Shown here piece by piece: positions 7,546 to 18,242 of a DNA stretch of 64,000 nucleotides. The stretch is from Cupriavidus basilensis (GTDB lineage Bacteria > Pseudomonadota > Gammaproteobacteria > Burkholderiales > Burkholderiaceae): the NCBI RefSeq assembly GCF_008801925.2, contig NZ_CP062804.1, positions 1,116,001 to 1,180,000 on the forward strand, given 5' to 3'. The notes beneath the pieces are model-generated. The model saw nothing but the letters and a program-made list of their open reading frames with translations. It searched no databases and had not been told where the DNA came from. Position 1 is the stretch's first letter. The number at the start of each line of letters is the position of its first letter. The translations under genes and the position numbers were made by a program.

Positions 7546-8694
7546 ATGAGCCGACCGGCAGACGTTTTTTCGCCGCGCGCCGACGATTTCCAGCCTTGGG
7601 AGAACCCGCTGGGCATCATGGGTTATGAGTTCGTCGAATTTGCGTCCCCCGATCCCGCGGCGCTTGGGCGTACCTTCGAGCGTTTCGGCTTTCGTGCCAT
7701 CGCCCAGCACCGGCACAAGAACGTGAAGCTGTTCCGCCAGGGCGAGATGAATTTCATCGTTGACGCGGAGCCGGATTCCTTTGCCACCCGCTATGCCTCC
7801 GAGTATGGCCTCTCGATCTGCGCGGTCGGCATCCGCGTGAACGATGCCGCCACGGCATTCGCGCGCGCGGTCGATGCCGGTGCATGGCCGTTCGAGGCCG
7901 GCACGGTTGGCCCGATGGAGCTGAATATCCCGGCCATCCAGGGCATTGGCCGCTCCATCATCTACTTTATCGACCGCTGGCGCGGCAAGGAGGGGCGGCC
8001 CGGCGACGTGGGCGACATCTCCATCTACGATGTGGATTTCCGCGCGCTGGCGCCTGCCGCCACGGATACTGCCGCCACTACCACCGCTGGCGCTGGCCTG
8101 GCCCGCGTGGATCACGTGACGCAGGCGGTCGACCCCGGGCATCTGGAGGAGTGGCTCGATTTCTATCGCAAGGTGCTGGGCTTTCGCGAGATCCATGAGG
8201 TCAATGCCGGCTGGCATGTCGCGAGCGATTCCCGCGTGCTGCTCTCGCCCTGCGGCCTGATCCGCATCCCGATCTACGAGAAAGGCACGCAGCGCCACGA
8301 CCAGATGGAGCACTACCTGTCAGGGCATCATGGCGAGGGCATCCAGCATATTGCGCTGGCGACCGACGACCTGGTGGCCAGCGCCGCCGCCCTGGCGCGC
8401 AACGGCGTGCGCTTTGTCGAGCCGCCCGCGGCCTACTACGACACTGTCGACGCACGCGTGCCGGGCCACGGGCTGGATCTGGCGGCCCTGCGGCGCTACG
8501 GCATCCTGGTAGACGGTGCGCTGCGTGCCGATGGCACGCGCGAGGCCTTCCTGCAAGCCTTTGCACGCCGCGAGGCCGGCGAGTTCTTCTTCGAAATCGT
8601 CCAGCGCGACAACTACCATGGCTTCGGCGAGGGCAACCTGCCCGCGCTGGAGGCCGCCATGGGCTCTGCCTCTACGCCCAACACCCCGGCTTGA
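7546..8694 (+). CDS. hpd: 4-hydroxyphenylpyruvate dioxygenase (HPPD)
   Basis: This 382-residue non-haem Fe(II) dioxygenase converts 4-hydroxyphenylpyruvate to homogentisate in tyrosine degradation. Two vicinal-oxygen-chelate domains are present. The iron triad can be read as His190 (VDHVTQ), His268 (GIQHIAL) and Glu350 (FFFEIVQR). The text GEGIQH and the C-terminal HGFGEGN are family hallmarks. Length is normal for a bacterial HPPD. AAAGGAG lies 6 nt before the start. It stands next to shikimate-type genes; fused dehydroshikimate dehydratase-HPPD proteins are known, but this one carries no dehydratase domain. No homogentisate dioxygenase gene is in the window. Expression may be influenced by the heptamer repeat upstream. 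Confidence 0.95.
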   Translation: MSRPADVFSPRADDFQPWENPLGIMGYEFVEFASPDPAALGRTFERFGFRAIAQHRHKNVKLFRQGEMNFIVDAEPDSFATRYASEYGLSICAVGIRVNDAATAFARAVDAGAWPFEAGTVGPMELNIPAIQGIGRSIIYFIDRWRGKEGRPGDVGDISIYDVDFRALAPAATDTAATTTAGAGLARVDHVTQAVDPGHLEEWLDFYRKVLGFREIHEVNAGWHVASDSRVLLSPCGLIRIPIYEKGTQRHDQMEHYLSGHHGEGIQHIALATDDLVASAAALARNGVRFVEPPAAYYDTVDARVPGHGLDLAALRRYGILVDGALRADGTREAFLQAFARREAGEFFFEIVQRDNYHGFGEGNLPALEAAMGSASTPNTPA

Positions 8695-8889
8695 GGGCCC
8701 GGATGGCAGCCGGCCCGCCTTGACGGCGCGGACCGGCTCGCGGATAGTGCGGTGCGCGGTATCCGCGTGGCCCTTTCCCAAGGTTTCCACGGTTCCTGCG
8801 GTTCCTGCTGTGCGTGATTCTCGCTTTGCCTCCCGCTTTGCCTCCCTATTCCTGGCCGCGCAGCCGCGGCCCTTGCGCCCGCCGTCAAC

Positions 8890-9909
8890 ATGACCTTTTG
8901 CTCGCTTGGTGCCGCCTCCGCGGATTCCCGACATATTGCCAGGCGGATGCTGGCGCCGGCCCTGGCGCTTTGCCTTGGCTTGTCCGCCTGCTCGCGGCAT
9001 GAGGCCCCGCCCGCGGCGGCTGGCGCTGCTTCCGCGCAGGCCGCGCCGGCCTCCGCCGCGGTGGCGCAGGCTGACACCCTCAAGCGCGAGGCGTTGATCC
9101 TGCTGGCCTTTCCCGCCTGGCGCGACGACGACAAAGGCCGCGTGGTGCGCGCCGCGTTGCCGGACCCGGACTACAAGGGCACGGGCGAGCCGCCGCTGGT
9201 GGAGGGCACCATCGATGTCAAGCCGATCCAGGTGATCCGGCTGGACGACACCCATGCGGTGATGCTGACCGAGGGCATGGTGGTGGAGGAAGGCGGCACG
9301 CGCAACAATAGCTACGCGGCGGGTGCCTGGCTGGGCGCGTACTTCTTTACGCGCGAGGCCACGGCCAGTGGCGAAAGCCCCGGCGGATGGCGGCTCAGCC
9401 GGCGTGTTGATGGCTACGACTTCTCAGGCGGGCGAGGCTCGCTCGGCGAGTCCTCGATCGCGCAGATATCGGCCACGGACTTTGCGCTCACCCTGACCTG
9501 GGGCGGTTGCTGGCAAGGCTATTGCGGCAGCTGGGCCTCGTTCTATCGCCTGGCGCCGGGGCAGATCTCCACCCTGCTGGCCGGCGAGGCCATGAGCGCG
9601 GAGAATGCCGGCGCGCTCGAGCCATGCGAGCAGGCGCTGTCAGGCAAGTCCGACGTGCTCGCGCAACGCGGCGCGGATAGCCAGGACGCCGGCGAGCAGG
9701 TCTGCTTTGCGGTAGAGGGCAAACCGGCATTTGCCCTTGGCGCGGACACGCCGGGTGACCTGACCGTGACGTTCCGGGGCCAGGAGGTCAAAGTACCGGG
9801 AGGCGCGGCCAAGCCGCGGCGCAAATCGCTGGATGCGGTGGTGCGCTATCGCTTCCAGGACGGCAAGTATCAGGTAAGCCAGGGCGAGAACCCGGTGCCT
9901 TCGTTCTAG
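8890..9909 (+). CDS. Predicted lipoprotein of unknown function
   Basis: This 339-residue protein has a basic N-terminus (RHIARR), a hydrophobic stretch and the lipobox LSAC at about residue 34, so it should be lipid-anchored and exported. An Ala-rich linker follows. The mature part has alternating beta-type segments and six or so Cys residues, including a WGGCWQGYCGSW patch. No family is recognised. Start choice is uncertain: the ATG at 8890 gives a proper charged signal n-region, whereas an ATG at 8947 would start directly in the hydrophobic stretch. It stands alone between hpd and a methyltransferase on the same strand. Confidence 0.8.
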   Translation: MTFCSLGAASADSRHIARRMLAPALALCLGLSACSRHEAPPAAAGAASAQAAPASAAVAQADTLKREALILLAFPAWRDDDKGRVVRAALPDPDYKGTGEPPLVEGTIDVKPIQVIRLDDTHAVMLTEGMVVEEGGTRNNSYAAGAWLGAYFFTREATASGESPGGWRLSRRVDGYDFSGGRGSLGESSIAQISATDFALTLTWGGCWQGYCGSWASFYRLAPGQISTLLAGEAMSAENAGALEPCEQALSGKSDVLAQRGADSQDAGEQVCFAVEGKPAFALGADTPGDLTVTFRGQEVKVPGGAAKPRRKSLDAVVRYRFQDGKYQVSQGENPVPSF

Positions 9910-9997
9910 TTCCACTTCCTTGCCCCACTCCAGGGCCGCTGCGGCAAGGGGCTGGCTCCGGAGTGCCTGTCCAACGCACGAGAGAGAGACGCACACC

Positions 9998-10768
9998 ATG
10001 ACCGACATCCACCACGCCGCTGCCCAGGGCTTTTCCAGCCAGGCCGATACCTACGCCCGCGGGCGCCCCGACTATCCGAGCGCGCTTGGCGCCTGGCTGA
10101 CGACGGAGCTTGGCCTGCAGCCCGGCAAGACGGTGCTGGACCTGGGCGCCGGCACCGGCAAGTTCAGCCGCCTGCTGCTGGCCACCGGCGCCAGCGTGAT
10201 CGCGGTGGAACCCGTGGCGGCGATGCGCGCCCAGCTAAGCGCCGCCTTGCCCGCCGTGCAGGCGCTGGCGGGCACGGCCGAGGCCATCCCGCTGCCCGAC
10301 GCCAGCGTCGACGCGGTGGTCTGCGCGCAGGCGTTCCACTGGTTTGCCAACGCCGCGGCCATGGCCGAGATCGGCCGTGTGCTGCGCCCGGGTGGCAAGC
10401 TCGGCCTGGTGTGGAACGTGCGCGATGAGTCGGTCGACTGGGTGGCGCAGCTGACCGCCATCATGACCCCGCTCGAGGGCGACGCGCCGCGCTTCTACAA
10501 GGGTGACTGGAAGAAGGTGTTCCCGGCCAGCGGCTTCGGCGAGCTGGGGCTGGCCAGCCTGCCTTACGAGCACGTTGGTCCCGCGCAGCAGGTGATCGTG
10601 GACCGGGTGATGTCGGTCAGCTTCATTGCCTCGCTGCCGGCCGCGGAGCAGGACGCGGTGCGCGCCCGGCTGCTGGCCGTGATCGACGGCAGCCCGGCGC
10701 TGGCCGGCAAGGCCAGCGTGGCGTTTCCCTACCGGACCGAGGCGTATAGCTGCCAGCGGCTGGCCTGA
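9998..10768 (+). CDS. Class I SAM-dependent methyltransferase
   Basis: This cytoplasmic protein has 256-257 residues. SAM-binding motif I is TVLDLGAGTGKFSRLL near residue 43, motif II ends in VIAVEP, and AFHWFAN with VLRPGGKLGLVWN form the later motifs typical of the Methyltransf_11 group. Substrates of this group range from quinones to small metabolites, and nothing nearby narrows it. The ATG at 9998 follows GAGAGAG with good spacing; the open frame extends 26 residues upstream without similarity. It is convergent with the RND efflux operon. Confidence 0.9.
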   Translation: MTDIHHAAAQGFSSQADTYARGRPDYPSALGAWLTTELGLQPGKTVLDLGAGTGKFSRLLLATGASVIAVEPVAAMRAQLSAALPAVQALAGTAEAIPLPDASVDAVVCAQAFHWFANAAAMAEIGRVLRPGGKLGLVWNVRDESVDWVAQLTAIMTPLEGDAPRFYKGDWKKVFPASGFGELGLASLPYEHVGPAQQVIVDRVMSVSFIASLPAAEQDAVRARLLAVIDGSPALAGKASVAFPYRTEAYSCQRLA

Positions 10769-10798
10769 CGGACACGCTGCGGACACACGGCGGGCACG

Positions 10799-12298
10799 CT
10801 ACGGCGCGGCCGCCGGGCCCGGCGCGTTCGCGCTGTAGTCGAGCGGCGCGTCCGAAGGGCGAGGCGTGTCGCCCGCATGCTCGATCCAGCCGCCGCCGAG
10901 GAACTGGTAGAGATCGACCAGGTTGGTCAGCCGTTGCAGCCGGGCGTTGATCAGCAGCAGTTGCGCGCTGTAGAGGTCGTTCTGCGCGGTCAGCACGCTC
11001 AGGTAGCTGTCCACCCCGTTGCGAAAGCGTAGGTCCGACAGCACCAGCCGCCGTTCTTGCGAGCCGGTGAAGCGCTCTAGCGCCTTGATCTGGTTGTCGA
11101 AGGTGCCGCGCGCCGCCAGACCATCGGACACCTCCCGAAAGGCGGTCTGGATGGCCTTCTCGTAGGTGGCGATCTCGATGCGCTTCTGTACCTGCGCCAG
11201 GTCCAGCGCGGCGACGTTCTGGCCGCCCTGGAAGATCGGCAAGGTGATCTGCGGCGCGAACGACCAGGCGGCGGAGCCCGGCTTGAACAAGCCGCCCAGC
11301 GTGGGCGAGAGCGTGCCCGCGCTGCCGGTGAGCGTCACCCGCGGGAAAAACGCCGCGCGCGCCGCGCCGATGTTGGCATTGGCTGCCCGCAGCGATTGCT
11401 CCGCGGCGGCGATGTCCGGGCGCCGGGTCAGCAGGTCGGACGGCAAGCCCGCCGGGATGTCGGCCAGCAGGGCCTGGCTGTTGAGCGGCAGGCCAGGCGG
11501 CAGGTCATCCGGCAGCGGCTCGCCCACCAGCAGCACCAGCGCATTCTCGGACTGCGCGCGCAACCGGCTTTCCGTTTCCAGGTTGGCGCGCGCCTGCTCG
11601 ACCACGCCCTCGGCCTGGCGCAGGGCCAGCTCCGAGCCCGTGCCGACGTCAAACTGCAGGCTGGTGATGCGCAAGGACTCCTCGGCCGTCACCAGCGTTG
11701 CGCGCGTGACGGCCAGCGCGTCGTCGTAGCCGAGCATGGTGAGGTACTGGTTCGCCACCGACGACAGCAAGGCCAGCTCCGCCGCCCTGCGGCTTTCCGC
11801 CAGCGACAGGAACTGCGCGAGGGCCTGGTCGTTCAGGCTGCGGATGCGGCCGAAGAAGTCGATTTCCCACGACGCGCTGAGCCCAACTGAATACTCGCCG
11901 GAGATGGTCTTGCCAAGGAAGGACAGGTTCTCCGGCGTGCGCGAGCGGCTCTGCGAGGCCACCGCGTTGACGGCCGGGAACAGGCCGGCGCGGCTGATCT
12001 GGTACTGCGCGCGCGCCGCCTCCATGTTCAGCACCGACACGCGCAGGTCGCGGTTGTTCTTGAGTGCGAGTTCCAGCAGGCGCTGCAGGCGCGCATCGGT
12101 AAAGAAGTCCCGCCAGCCGATCTCCGGGGCCGGCGTGTTGGCCGTGGCACTGGCGGCTTCCGGCTGGGTGTCGTAGACGCCGCCGGCCGGGAAGGTGGGG
12201 GCAACGGGGGCGGCGGGGCGCTCATAGCGCGGCTGGAGCGTGCAGCCGGCGGCCAGGATGGCGGTGGCGGCGGTGGCGATCAGTGCGAGTCTGGGCAT
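10799..12298 (-). CDS. RND efflux outer-membrane factor, NodT family lipoprotein
   Basis: This 499-residue TolC-like channel is the exit duct of a tripartite pump. The N-terminus (MPRLALIATAATAILAAGC) has a lipobox, so it is a lipid-anchored outer-membrane protein of the OprM/NodT type. Two repeated helical-barrel halves can be followed, with LALKNNRDLRVSVLN and LLTRRPDIAAAEQSLRAANA marking them. The start at 12298 is one base from the stop of the pump gene, so the genes are coupled; AAGGAC lies in the pump 3' end. A Pro/Ala tail ends the protein. Substrate cannot be told; hydrocarbons, dyes and drugs are typical of HAE1 systems. Confidence 0.93.
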   Translation of the reverse strand: MPRLALIATAATAILAAGCTLQPRYERPAAPVAPTFPAGGVYDTQPEAASATANTPAPEIGWRDFFTDARLQRLLELALKNNRDLRVSVLNMEAARAQYQISRAGLFPAVNAVASQSRSRTPENLSFLGKTISGEYSVGLSASWEIDFFGRIRSLNDQALAQFLSLAESRRAAELALLSSVANQYLTMLGYDDALAVTRATLVTAEESLRITSLQFDVGTGSELALRQAEGVVEQARANLETESRLRAQSENALVLLVGEPLPDDLPPGLPLNSQALLADIPAGLPSDLLTRRPDIAAAEQSLRAANANIGAARAAFFPRVTLTGSAGTLSPTLGGLFKPGSAAWSFAPQITLPIFQGGQNVAALDLAQVQKRIEIATYEKAIQTAFREVSDGLAARGTFDNQIKALERFTGSQERRLVLSDLRFRNGVDSYLSVLTAQNDLYSAQLLLINARLQRLTNLVDLYQFLGGGWIEHAGDTPRPSDAPLDYSANAPGPAAAP

Positions 12299-12299
12299 C

Positions 12300-15200
12300 T
12301 CAATGTCCTTGGCCAGGCGTGCCGGCGCCGGCGCCGCTGTCGCTGCTGTCGCTGCTACCGCTGCCATCGTCATTGCCGCCGCCCGCATGGCCGGACGGGA
12401 CGGGCGCAGGCGGCGACCCGGGCTTGTGCTTGGTCTTGCTGAACTTGCCGATCACGACGAAGAACATCGGGATCATGAAGATCGCGAGGAAGGTGGCGGT
12501 CAGCATCCCGCCGATCACGCCGGTGCCGATCGCATGCTGGCTGCCGGAGCCGGCGCCATTGCTGAGCGCCAGCGGCAGCACGCCAAGGATGAAGGCCAGC
12601 GATGTCATCAGGATCGGGCGCAAGCGCAGGCGTGCCGCCTCCACCGCCGCGTCGACGGTGCTCATGCCCTGGTCGCGCAGGTCGCGGGCGAACTCCACGA
12701 TCAGGATGGCGTTCTTCGCCGACAGCCCCACCGTGGTCAGCAGGCCGACCTGGAAGAAGACGTCGTTCTCCAGCCCGCGCAGGGTGGCGGCCAGCAGCGC
12801 GCCCAATATCCCCAGCGGCACCACCATGATCACCGAGAACGGGATCGACCAGCTCTCATACAGCGCGGCCAGGCAAAGGAACACGACGAGGATCGAGATG
12901 CCATAGAGCAGTGGCGCCTGCGAGCCGGACTGGCGCTCCTGGTACGACAAGCCGGTCCATTCGTAGCCAATGCCGTCGGGCAGCTTCTGCGCGATGGCTT
13001 CCATGGCGTTCATGGCCTGGCCGGTCGATTTGCCCGCCGCCGCCGAGCCCTGGATCTCGACCGCCGGGATGCCGTTGAAGCGCTCGAGCTTGGGGGAGCC
13101 GAAGATCCACGCCCCCGAGCCGAAGGCGCCGAACGGCACCATCGTGCCAGCCGCATTGCGCACGTACCAGGCGTTCAGGTCCTCCGGGTTCATGCGGAAC
13201 CTCGGTTCGCCCTGCACGTAGACCTTCTTGATCCGGTTGTCGGTATCGAGGAAGTTGTTCACGTATAGCGACGCCCAGGCAGTCGAGAAGGTCTGGTCGA
13301 TGTCGGCGGCGCTGACGCCCAGCGCATTGGCCTTTTCGCGGTCGATGTCGACCTTGAACTGCGGCGTGTCGTTCAGGCCGTTCGGGCGCACCTGTGCCAG
13401 CAGCGCGTCCTTGGCCGCCATGCCGAGCAGCATGTTGCGCGCCTGCATCAGCTTTTCGTGGCCCACGCCGGCACGGTCCTGCAACTCGAAGTCGAAGCCT
13501 GCGGCCGTGCCGAGTTCCGGAATGGAAGGGGGGTTCAACGGGAACACGTTGGCGTCCTTGTATCCCGCAAAGTGCCCGAAAATCCGCCCGACCAAAGCGG
13601 GTGCTTTCAGATTGGCGGACTCCCGTTGGGAGAAGTCCTTGAGCCGCACGAACACCAGGCCCGAGTTCTGGCCGCGCCCGGCAAAGCTGAAGCCGTTGAC
13701 CGTCAGCACCGCTTCCACGGATTCCTTCTCGCTGTTGAGCAGGTACTCCTGCACATCCAGCAGCACCTTGGCGGTACGCTCCTGCGTGGAGCCCACGGGC
13801 GCCTGCACCAGCACGAACATGGTGCCCTGGTCCTCTTCGGGCAGGAAGGCTTTCGGCAGCCGCACGAACAGCAAGCCCACCAGCAGGATCACCATCAGGT
13901 AGATGACCAGCCAGCGGCCCGAGCGCCGGATCACGTGTTCCACGCCGCCGTGGTACTGCTTCTGGCTCCTGGCGAAGGTGCGGTTGAACCAGCCGAAGAA
14001 GCCGGTCTTTTCATCGTGGTGGCCTTTCGGGATCGGCTCGAGCATGGTCGCGCACAGCGCCGGCGTCAGGATCAGGGCCACCAGGACGGACAGCACCATG
14101 GCGGCAACGATGGTCAGCGAGAACTGCCGGTAGATCGCCCCCACCGAGCCGCCGGAGAATGCCACCGGCACGAACACCGCCGAGAGCACCAGCGCCACGC
14201 CCACCAGCGCGCCGGTGATCTGCTCCATGGCCTTGCGCGTGGCGTCGCGCGGCGACAAGCCTTCCTCGGCCATGACCCGCTCGACGTTTTCCACCACCAC
14301 GATCGCATCGTCCACCAGCAGGCCGATGGCCAGCACCATGCCGAACATCGACAGCGTGTTGATCGAGAAGCCAACCACCGACATCACCGCGAAGGTGCCC
14401 AGCAGCACCACGGGCACCGCGATGGTCGGGATCAGCGTGGCGCGCAGGTTCTGCAGGAACAGGTACATCACCAGGAACACCAGCACGATGCCTTCGATCA
14501 GCGTCTTGATCACTTCCTCGATCGACAGCGTGATGAACGGCGTGATGTCGTACGGATACTCCACCACCACGCCTTGCGGTGCGTAGCGCTGCAGGTCGGC
14601 CATCTTGGCGCGCACCGCCTTGGCCGTGGCCAGCGCGTTGGCGCCGGTGGCGAGCTGGATGCCGAAGGCTGCGGTCGGCTGGCCGTTGTACTTGGTGTCG
14701 AAGTTATAGTTCTCGCCGCCCAGCTCGATGCGCGCCACATCCCTGAGGCGCACCTGCGAGCCGTCGGTATTCACCTTGAGCAGGATATTGCCGAACTGTT
14801 CGGGGGTTTGCAGCAGCGTGGCCTCGGTGATGGTGGCTTGCAGCATCTGGCCCGGCACCGACGGCGTGCCGCCCAGGCTGCCGCCGGCAACCTGCACGTT
14901 CTGCGCGGCCACCGCGTTCTTGACGTCGATCGGGGTCAGGCTGTAGTTGTTCAGCTTGGTCGCGTCGAGCCAGATCCGCATGGCGTACTGCGAGCCGAAC
15001 AGCGTCACCGTGCCGACGCCGTCGATCCGGCTGACCGGGTCCAGCACCTTCGACGCCACGTAGTTCGCCAGGTCGTAGCGGCCCATGCTGCCGTCCTTGG
15101 ACACGAAGGCGAGGATCAGCAAGAAGCTGCTGCTCGACTTGGTGACCTTGGTGCCCAGTTGCTGCACGGCCTGCGGCAGCAGCGGGGTGGCCAGTTGCAG

Positions 15201-15530
15201 CTTGTTCTGCACCTGGACCTGCGCAATGTCCGGGTTGGTGCCGGCCGCGAAGGTCAGCGTGATGGTGGCGGTGCCGGAGTCGTCGCTGGTCGACGACAGG
15301 TACAGCAGGTGGTCCAGGCCGCTCATCTGCTGCTCGATCACCTGCGTGACGGTGTCTTCGACGGTCTTGGCGGAAGCGCCCGGGTAGGTGGCGCTGATCT
15401 GCACGGCCGGCGGGGCAATCGTGGGGTACTGGGCAATGGGCAGCGTGGTGGTCGCGGCGAGGCCGGCCAGCATCAGGATGATCGCGATCACCCACGCAAA
15501 AATTGGCCGGTCGATAAAGAACTTTGCCAT
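12300..15530 (-). CDS. RND multidrug efflux pump, HAE1 family inner-membrane subunit
   Basis: This 1076-residue proton-driven trimeric pump is of AcrB type. The opening [20 protein letters not shown] is the HAE1 signature. Helix 4 contains the proton-relay pair in [16 protein letters not shown], and the two large periplasmic loops are present in order. The C-terminal tail (Ser/Asp/Gly-rich, about 40 residues) is longer than usual. It is the middle gene of adaptor-pump-channel, 15 nt after the adaptor and 1 nt before the channel. No local TetR or MarR regulator is encoded next to it. Confidence 0.96.
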   Translation of the reverse strand: MAKFFIDRPIFAWVIAIILMLAGLAATTTLPIAQYPTIAPPAVQISATYPGASAKTVEDTVTQVIEQQMSGLDHLLYLSSTSDDSGTATITLTFAAGTNPDIAQVQVQNKLQLATPLLPQAVQQLGTKVTKSSSSFLLILAFVSKDGSMGRYDLANYVASKVLDPVSRIDGVGTVTLFGSQYAMRIWLDATKLNNYSLTPIDVKNAVAAQNVQVAGGSLGGTPSVPGQMLQATITEATLLQTPEQFGNILLKVNTDGSQVRLRDVARIELGGENYNFDTKYNGQPTAAFGIQLATGANALATAKAVRAKMADLQRYAPQGVVVEYPYDITPFITLSIEEVIKTLIEGIVLVFLVMYLFLQNLRATLIPTIAVPVVLLGTFAVMSVVGFSINTLSMFGMVLAIGLLVDDAIVVVENVERVMAEEGLSPRDATRKAMEQITGALVGVALVLSAVFVPVAFSGGSVGAIYRQFSLTIVAAMVLSVLVALILTPALCATMLEPIPKGHHDEKTGFFGWFNRTFARSQKQYHGGVEHVIRRSGRWLVIYLMVILLVGLLFVRLPKAFLPEEDQGTMFVLVQAPVGSTQERTAKVLLDVQEYLLNSEKESVEAVLTVNGFSFAGRGQNSGLVFVRLKDFSQRESANLKAPALVGRIFGHFAGYKDANVFPLNPPSIPELGTAAGFDFELQDRAGVGHEKLMQARNMLLGMAAKDALLAQVRPNGLNDTPQFKVDIDREKANALGVSAADIDQTFSTAWASLYVNNFLDTDNRIKKVYVQGEPRFRMNPEDLNAWYVRNAAGTMVPFGAFGSGAWIFGSPKLERFNGIPAVEIQGSAAAGKSTGQAMNAMEAIAQKLPDGIGYEWTGLSYQERQSGSQAPLLYGISILVVFLCLAALYESWSIPFSVIMVVPLGILGALLAATLRGLENDVFFQVGLLTTVGLSAKNAILIVEFARDLRDQGMSTVDAAVEAARLRLRPILMTSLAFILGVLPLALSNGAGSGSQHAIGTGVIGGMLTATFLAIFMIPMFFVVIGKFSKTKHKPGSPPAPVPSGHAGGGNDDGSGSSDSSDSGAGAGTPGQGH

Positions 15531-15545
15531 GAAGCTGGCTCCCGG

Positions 15546-16778
15546 TTATTGCGCGGCCGATGCTGCCGATGCTGCGGAAGGCGCCGATGCCGCCGGCGCG
15601 CCGGCGCCAGCCATGGCCTGCGCGCCGGAGGCCGGCTGTGCCGGTACCTGGGCTTCGACCGGCTTGACCGTCATGCCCGGCTTGGCTTTCTCCACGCCGT
15701 TGACGATCACGCGATCGCCCGGCTGCAGGCCGCTGTCCACCACCCAGCCGCTGCCGTAGGTGCCGGTGGTGACAATCTGGCGTTGCGTCACCTTGTTGTC
15801 CTGGCCGACCACCAGCGCCACGGCCTGCCCCTTCGCATCATGCGTGACGCCGATCTGCGGCACGACGATGGCCTTGTCGTTGACACCCTCGTCGATGCGC
15901 GCGCGCACGAACATCCCGGGCAGCAGCACGCGATCCTTGTTCGGGAAGATCGCACGCACCGTCACCGATCCCGTGCTCTGGTCCACGCTCACGTCGGTGA
16001 ACTGGAGCTGGCCGGGCTGCGGATAGGCGCGTCCGTCCTCCAGCAACAGCGTGACCTTGGCGGCATTGGCGCCGGTGGTCTGCAGGCGGCCCTCCTGGAT
16101 CTGGCGGCGCAGCCGCAGCCCCTCGACGCTCGATTGCGTCAGGTTGACGTAGACCGGATCCAGTTGCTGGACCGTGGTCAGCAGCGTGGCCTGGCTGGCC
16201 TGCACATAGGCGCCCGGCGTCACCTGCGACAAGCCGCTGCGCCCGCTGATGGGGGACACGACATCGGTGTAGCCCAGGTTGATCTGCGCGGTTTCCACCC
16301 CCGCCTTGCCCGATGCCACGTCGGCCACGGCCTGGCCCAGCGCGGCCACGGCATTGTCGTAGTCCTGCTTGCTCACGGCGTTGGCCGCCACCAGGATCTT
16401 GTAGCGCTGGACTAGTGCGTTCTGCGTGCCCACGTTGGCTTGTGCCTTTGCCAGCACGGCCTTGGCATTGTTGAGCGCGGCAATGTAGGGCGTCGGGTCG
16501 ATCTTGTAGAGGCGCTGGCCCAGCTTGACTTCATCGCCCTCGGTGAACTCGCGGCGCAGCACGATGCCGTCGACCCGCGCGCGCACCTGCGCGACCAGGA
16601 AGGCGCTGGTGCGGCCCGGCAGTTCGGACGTGACGGGCACGGTGGCCGGCTTGACGGTGACGACGCCGACCTCCAGCGTCTGCGGCGGCGGCGCGGCGGG
16701 CTTCTGTCCGCATGCAGCAAGAATTACGGCAACCGTCGCGGCACTGATATGGCGAAAGGGAACCCGCTCGATGTGCAT
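15546..16778 (-). CDS. RND efflux periplasmic adaptor (membrane fusion protein)
   Basis: This adaptor of about 410 residues links the pump to the outer-membrane channel. The signal peptide carries a lipobox (VILAACGQ), so it is an inner-membrane-anchored lipoprotein like AcrA. The lipoyl/barrel-sandwich halves (VRARVDGIVLRREFTEGDEV and GYTDVVSPISGRSGLSQV) flank an alpha hairpin. The C-terminus has an Ala/Ser/Pro tail. The start at 16778 follows GAGG with normal spacing; the frame stays open about 240 residues upstream, but this has no similarity. It is the first gene of the operon. Confidence 0.94.
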   Translation of the reverse strand: MHIERVPFRHISAATVAVILAACGQKPAAPPPQTLEVGVVTVKPATVPVTSELPGRTSAFLVAQVRARVDGIVLRREFTEGDEVKLGQRLYKIDPTPYIAALNNAKAVLAKAQANVGTQNALVQRYKILVAANAVSKQDYDNAVAALGQAVADVASGKAGVETAQINLGYTDVVSPISGRSGLSQVTPGAYVQASQATLLTTVQQLDPVYVNLTQSSVEGLRLRRQIQEGRLQTTGANAAKVTLLLEDGRAYPQPGQLQFTDVSVDQSTGSVTVRAIFPNKDRVLLPGMFVRARIDEGVNDKAIVVPQIGVTHDAKGQAVALVVGQDNKVTQRQIVTTGTYGSGWVVDSGLQPGDRVIVNGVEKAKPGMTVKPVEAQVPAQPASGAQAMAGAGAPAASAPSAASAASAAQ

Positions 16779-17499
16779 GAAGGGACCTCGGAATCGGTGG
16801 AAGTGGACGGAAAGCGCAAACACGCGCATGCGCTGGCCACGCGGCATGGACAGGCGCAGCCGCAACACGGCACGGTGATCGAAGACGCGCGCCGGCAACT
16901 GCCTCCCCGGCCTTGCCTGCCGCTGGGCGGTTGTCGTGGATTCGGTTATGGACAGACGCGGCGATCGGGGCGCCTGCAATGGCCGCAAGCCTCGCGCGGC
17001 GTGCGGGAGTGGCCGCGAAAGCTTGGATGCCTGACCTTGCCATGCCGGGTGGCAGGACGAAGACGAAGAAGGTGGAAGGAGATGATTTCCGCAAGCTGGA
17101 TGCGAGCCCGTCCGTATCAGTGCACTCACTCCAGCCATTGCGCGATCACTCCATCGTGTCGTTGCACGCTGTGGCCTTTCCAGCACCGCCACAGCCGGGC
17201 GAAATGGTGCACCACACCACTCTAGATCACTTGCATGACAAAGCAAGAAACGTCTCGAAGTATCGCGTGCCGCACGGCGCCGGGCCAAGATGTGGGCCAT
17301 GCAGCGCGCAGCGTGGGAGCGGGGGCAAAACATCCGCTTTGCGGAATAAAACCGGGGCGCCACGCGTTTACCAAATGCAGGAACGCGCGCCGCGCAAGCG
17401 TGCCAGCGGGCCGGCAGGCAAACCGATGTGCTGCAGGATGCGGTTCGGGCAATGTCCCGGCGCATCGCAACGTCGGGCATTCGATCCTGGGATGACATC
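16779..17499. other. Divergent intergenic region upstream of the RND operon
   Basis: About 720 bp without a supportable gene; the open frames are high-GC shadows with no ribosome sites. It must hold the RND operon promoter on the minus strand and the promoter of the Gly/His-rich protein gene on the plus strand. TGGTGCACCA at 17205-17214 is a perfect 10-bp palindrome and a possible repressor site. Confidence 0.5.
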
Positions 17500-17958
17500 A
17501 TGAGCAAGGCTCTGGGTGCCGTGGCGGCGTTACTTGCCGGCCTCGGCCTGAGCGCGCCCGTGGCGGCGCAGGTGGTAGCCGCGGACGCATGGAATGGCGA
17601 TTCGTCGCCTTGCCAGCCGATGGCGGGGCAGGTGGAGCTTGACGGCTACCTGCAGCAGGTGGTGGGGCTGGCCTGCCTGCAGCCGGATGGCTCCTGGCAG
17701 ATGGTGGATAGCTCGGGCGGCGCGGTGGCGTATGGCCAGCCAGCTTACTACTACGACCCTTGGTACTGGACGCCGGTTGGCGTCGGCTTTGGCGCGAGCT
17801 TTATCTTTGTCGACCGCTTTCATCACGCGCACAGCATGCGCCGTGTGTTCCTGCCCCGCCCGGGCGGCGGCTTCCATGGCGGCTCGCGCGGGTCGTTTGT
17901 CGGCGCGCCGCGCGGCGGCTTCCAGGGCGGGTTCCATGGTGGCGGCCATCATCATTGA
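17500..17958 (+). CDS. Exported Gly/His-rich small protein
   Basis: This 152-residue protein begins with a signal peptide (MSKALGAVAALLAGLGLSAP, cleavage after VAAQ). The middle has one Cys pair (SPCQP and LACLQ) and a Tyr/Trp patch (YYYDPWYW), and the tail is Gly/Phe/Arg repeats ending in HGGGHHH. His-rich tails can bind Ni, Cu, Zn or Co. No named family is recognised with confidence. The ATG at 17500 was chosen because it starts the signal peptide; the open frame begins 24 residues earlier. It is upstream of the IclR gene on the same strand. Confidence 0.75.
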   Translation: MSKALGAVAALLAGLGLSAPVAAQVVAADAWNGDSSPCQPMAGQVELDGYLQQVVGLACLQPDGSWQMVDSSGGAVAYGQPAYYYDPWYWTPVGVGFGASFIFVDRFHHAHSMRRVFLPRPGGGFHGGSRGSFVGAPRGGFQGGFHGGGHHH

Positions 17959-18099
17959 CGCAGGACGGCGCCCAGTGTGAATGCGCGACAGGCGCTGCCA
18001 CCGGATGGCTTGGCCGCTCGCTTCGCGCGGGCCCCGTGTCGCTTCGCCGCAGGGCATCTGGCCAGCGGGGCGTCCCTCTGCACCCGCTCCCGGCACCGA

Positions 18100-18128
18100 T
18101 TGACAAGGCTGGTACCGTTCTGTACCGT
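18100..18128 (+). promoter_or_regulatory. Candidate promoter and operator of the IclR gene
   Basis: TTGACA (18100-18105) is followed after 17 nt by TACCGT (18123-18128). GGTAC (18111-18115) and GTACC (18122-18126) form an inverted repeat inside the spacer and -10, so a regulator bound here would block polymerase. It lies 115 bp before the IclR start and could be an autoregulatory site. Confidence 0.5.
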
Positions 18129-18242
18129 GGAATTCTGTGCGGCTATGCTGCTGGCTTTCCCCGGCCGGCGGGATGCCGGCCCCGTGCCACGCCGCCGCTC
18201 CGCTTTTTCTGCTTTCCTGACCTTTCCTGCCCTGTTTCCTTC

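Noticed and set aside
13458..16415. 985-codon plus-strand open frame opposite the RND pump and adaptor
   Set aside because: It is exactly antisense to well-supported genes, lacks a ribosome site and has His/Gln/Arg-rich low-information sequence typical of high-GC shadow frames. The same applies to long antisense frames at 1445-2917, 25376-28096, 32485-35289, 38595-41621 and 56439-58490.
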